A stretch of 17,054 nucleotides of DNA from Chrysochromulina tobinii (lineage: Eukaryota; Haptophyta; Prymnesiales; Chrysochromulinaceae): assembly GCA_001275005.1 (NCBI GenBank), contig JWZX01002657.1:1-17054 (forward strand), written 5' to 3'. The translations under genes were made by a program, and so were the position numbers. The notes below the pieces were generated by a model, which did no database searches, was not told the origin of the DNA, and saw only the letters and a program-made list of their open reading frames with translations. Below, piece by piece: positions 16,601-17,054 of this stretch. Every line of letters begins with the position of its first letter. The stretch's first letter is position 1.

Positions 16601-17054
16601 CGATGGAAAGGACAAGGGAGCCCAGAAGGGCGGCAAGGGTGGCGGCAAGGGCGGCACCAAGGGCGGCGCGAAGGGGCGCGGTGGAAGGGGTGGCAAGGGC
16701 GGCGGCCGCGCTCGCGTGGTGGCTTTCGCCTCCGGGGTCGCGGGCGTGGTGCAGTCGGCGGTCAAGGCGAGCAGGGCCGCAGTGCCCATCCTGCTCGCGC
16801 CGCTGGCGTCCTCGTACTCCAAGATCATCCTCTACGTGCTGGCGATCTCGGCCACCTCGGCCCCCTCGCTGCTGCTGCCGTCGGGTGGCGGGGTGTGGGG
16901 GCGTGCGGCGCCACGTACCTTTGCGGGCGCGATGGCGATGAAGGGGGCTTCAGCCGCGGCGACGCGCTGGGCGCCGGCTCTCCTCGCGTGCGAGCCGGTG
17001 GGGCTCACTGCCCACTACGTGGCCGCGCAGCGGCTCTCGCCTGCCGCCGCCGGA
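13644..17054 (+). CDS. Long unidentified protein, frame-disrupted, partial (gag-like?)
   Basis: From ATG 13644 one reading runs to the window end (about 1137 codons, no 3' stop) if two one-base shifts are allowed. Frame 13644 holds to about 15010. One base appears missing in a G run near 15008-15011, after which the +2 frame carries R-L-Y-T-S-T-L-W-R-D-E-F to a TAG at 15206. Dropping one base there returns to the original frame as A-D-R-D-Y-R-F-D-E-V-D-W. Features: a Gly run at about residue 386; a Ser/Arg-rich linker near 690-735; a Cys/His cluster C-W-P (x15) Y-C-Q-T-R-G-H-A-R-C near 785-813; a Gly/Lys-rich basic tract (about 947-1023); then a hydrophobic segment. No polymerase, protease or integrase motif is seen. 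A Cys/His motif plus basic tract suggests a nucleic-acid-binding, gag-like protein of a mobile element; an unknown host gene is equally open. Confidence 0.6.
16484..16713 (+). repeat. Gly/Lys-rich imperfect repeat tract (GGKG units)
   Basis: In the frame of the long ORF this encodes repeated G-G-K-G and A-K-G-G-G-K units, about 75 residues with scattered Arg and one acidic break (V-E-A-G-D-G-K-D). At DNA level it is imperfect GGCGGCAAG repeats. Such tracts are disordered and bind RNA or DNA in many proteins. It is followed by a likely membrane-type hydrophobic stretch at about 16720-16880. Confidence 0.8.

Overview
The window looks like nuclear DNA of a photosynthetic eukaryote with a complex (secondary) plastid. 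It is GC-rich, genes lie on both strands, and several genes have GT-AG introns. Plastid-type proteins (magnesium chelatase H, YbeY, fibrillin) start with an ER-type signal peptide followed by a transit-like stretch. A red-lineage alga, most likely a haptophyte, fits best. A pelagophyte or another ochrophyte cannot be excluded from sequence alone.

Layout. (1) 1-185 (-): 5' end of a BTB/POZ gene, cut by the window edge. (2) 327-1190 (+): unknown protein with a bipartite plastid presequence; it shares a 141-bp divergent promoter with the BTB gene. (3) 2067-6680 (-): chlH, with a clear 122-nt intron and one less certain 5' exon. (4) 7105-7858 (+): a two-exon gene for a mitochondrial ferredoxin-fold protein that lost three of four cluster cysteines, best matched to C1-FDX, the complex I bridge ferredoxin; it is divergent from chlH. 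(5) 8445-9134 (-): plastid-type YbeY endoribonuclease. (6) 9268-10305 (+): PAP/fibrillin protein, divergent from ybeY across only 133 bp. (7) 10779-12886 (+): GT31-like glycosyltransferase with an intron that is a 10-bp minisatellite bracketed by a 25-bp direct duplication of the exon end. (8) 13644-17054 (+): a very long reading frame of unknown family that runs off the window, with two compensating one-base shifts and a Gly/Lys-rich basic tract; it may be a gag-like ORF of a mobile element.

There is no operon logic, as expected of a eukaryote. The chlH, ybeY and fibrillin genes all serve the plastid (chlorophyll synthesis, ribosome/rRNA maturation, thylakoid or plastoglobule lipid structure). 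The C1-FDX-like gene serves the mitochondrion. The strongest points for follow-up are the apparently duplication-born intron, the ligand-less ferredoxin, and the unidentified long ORF.
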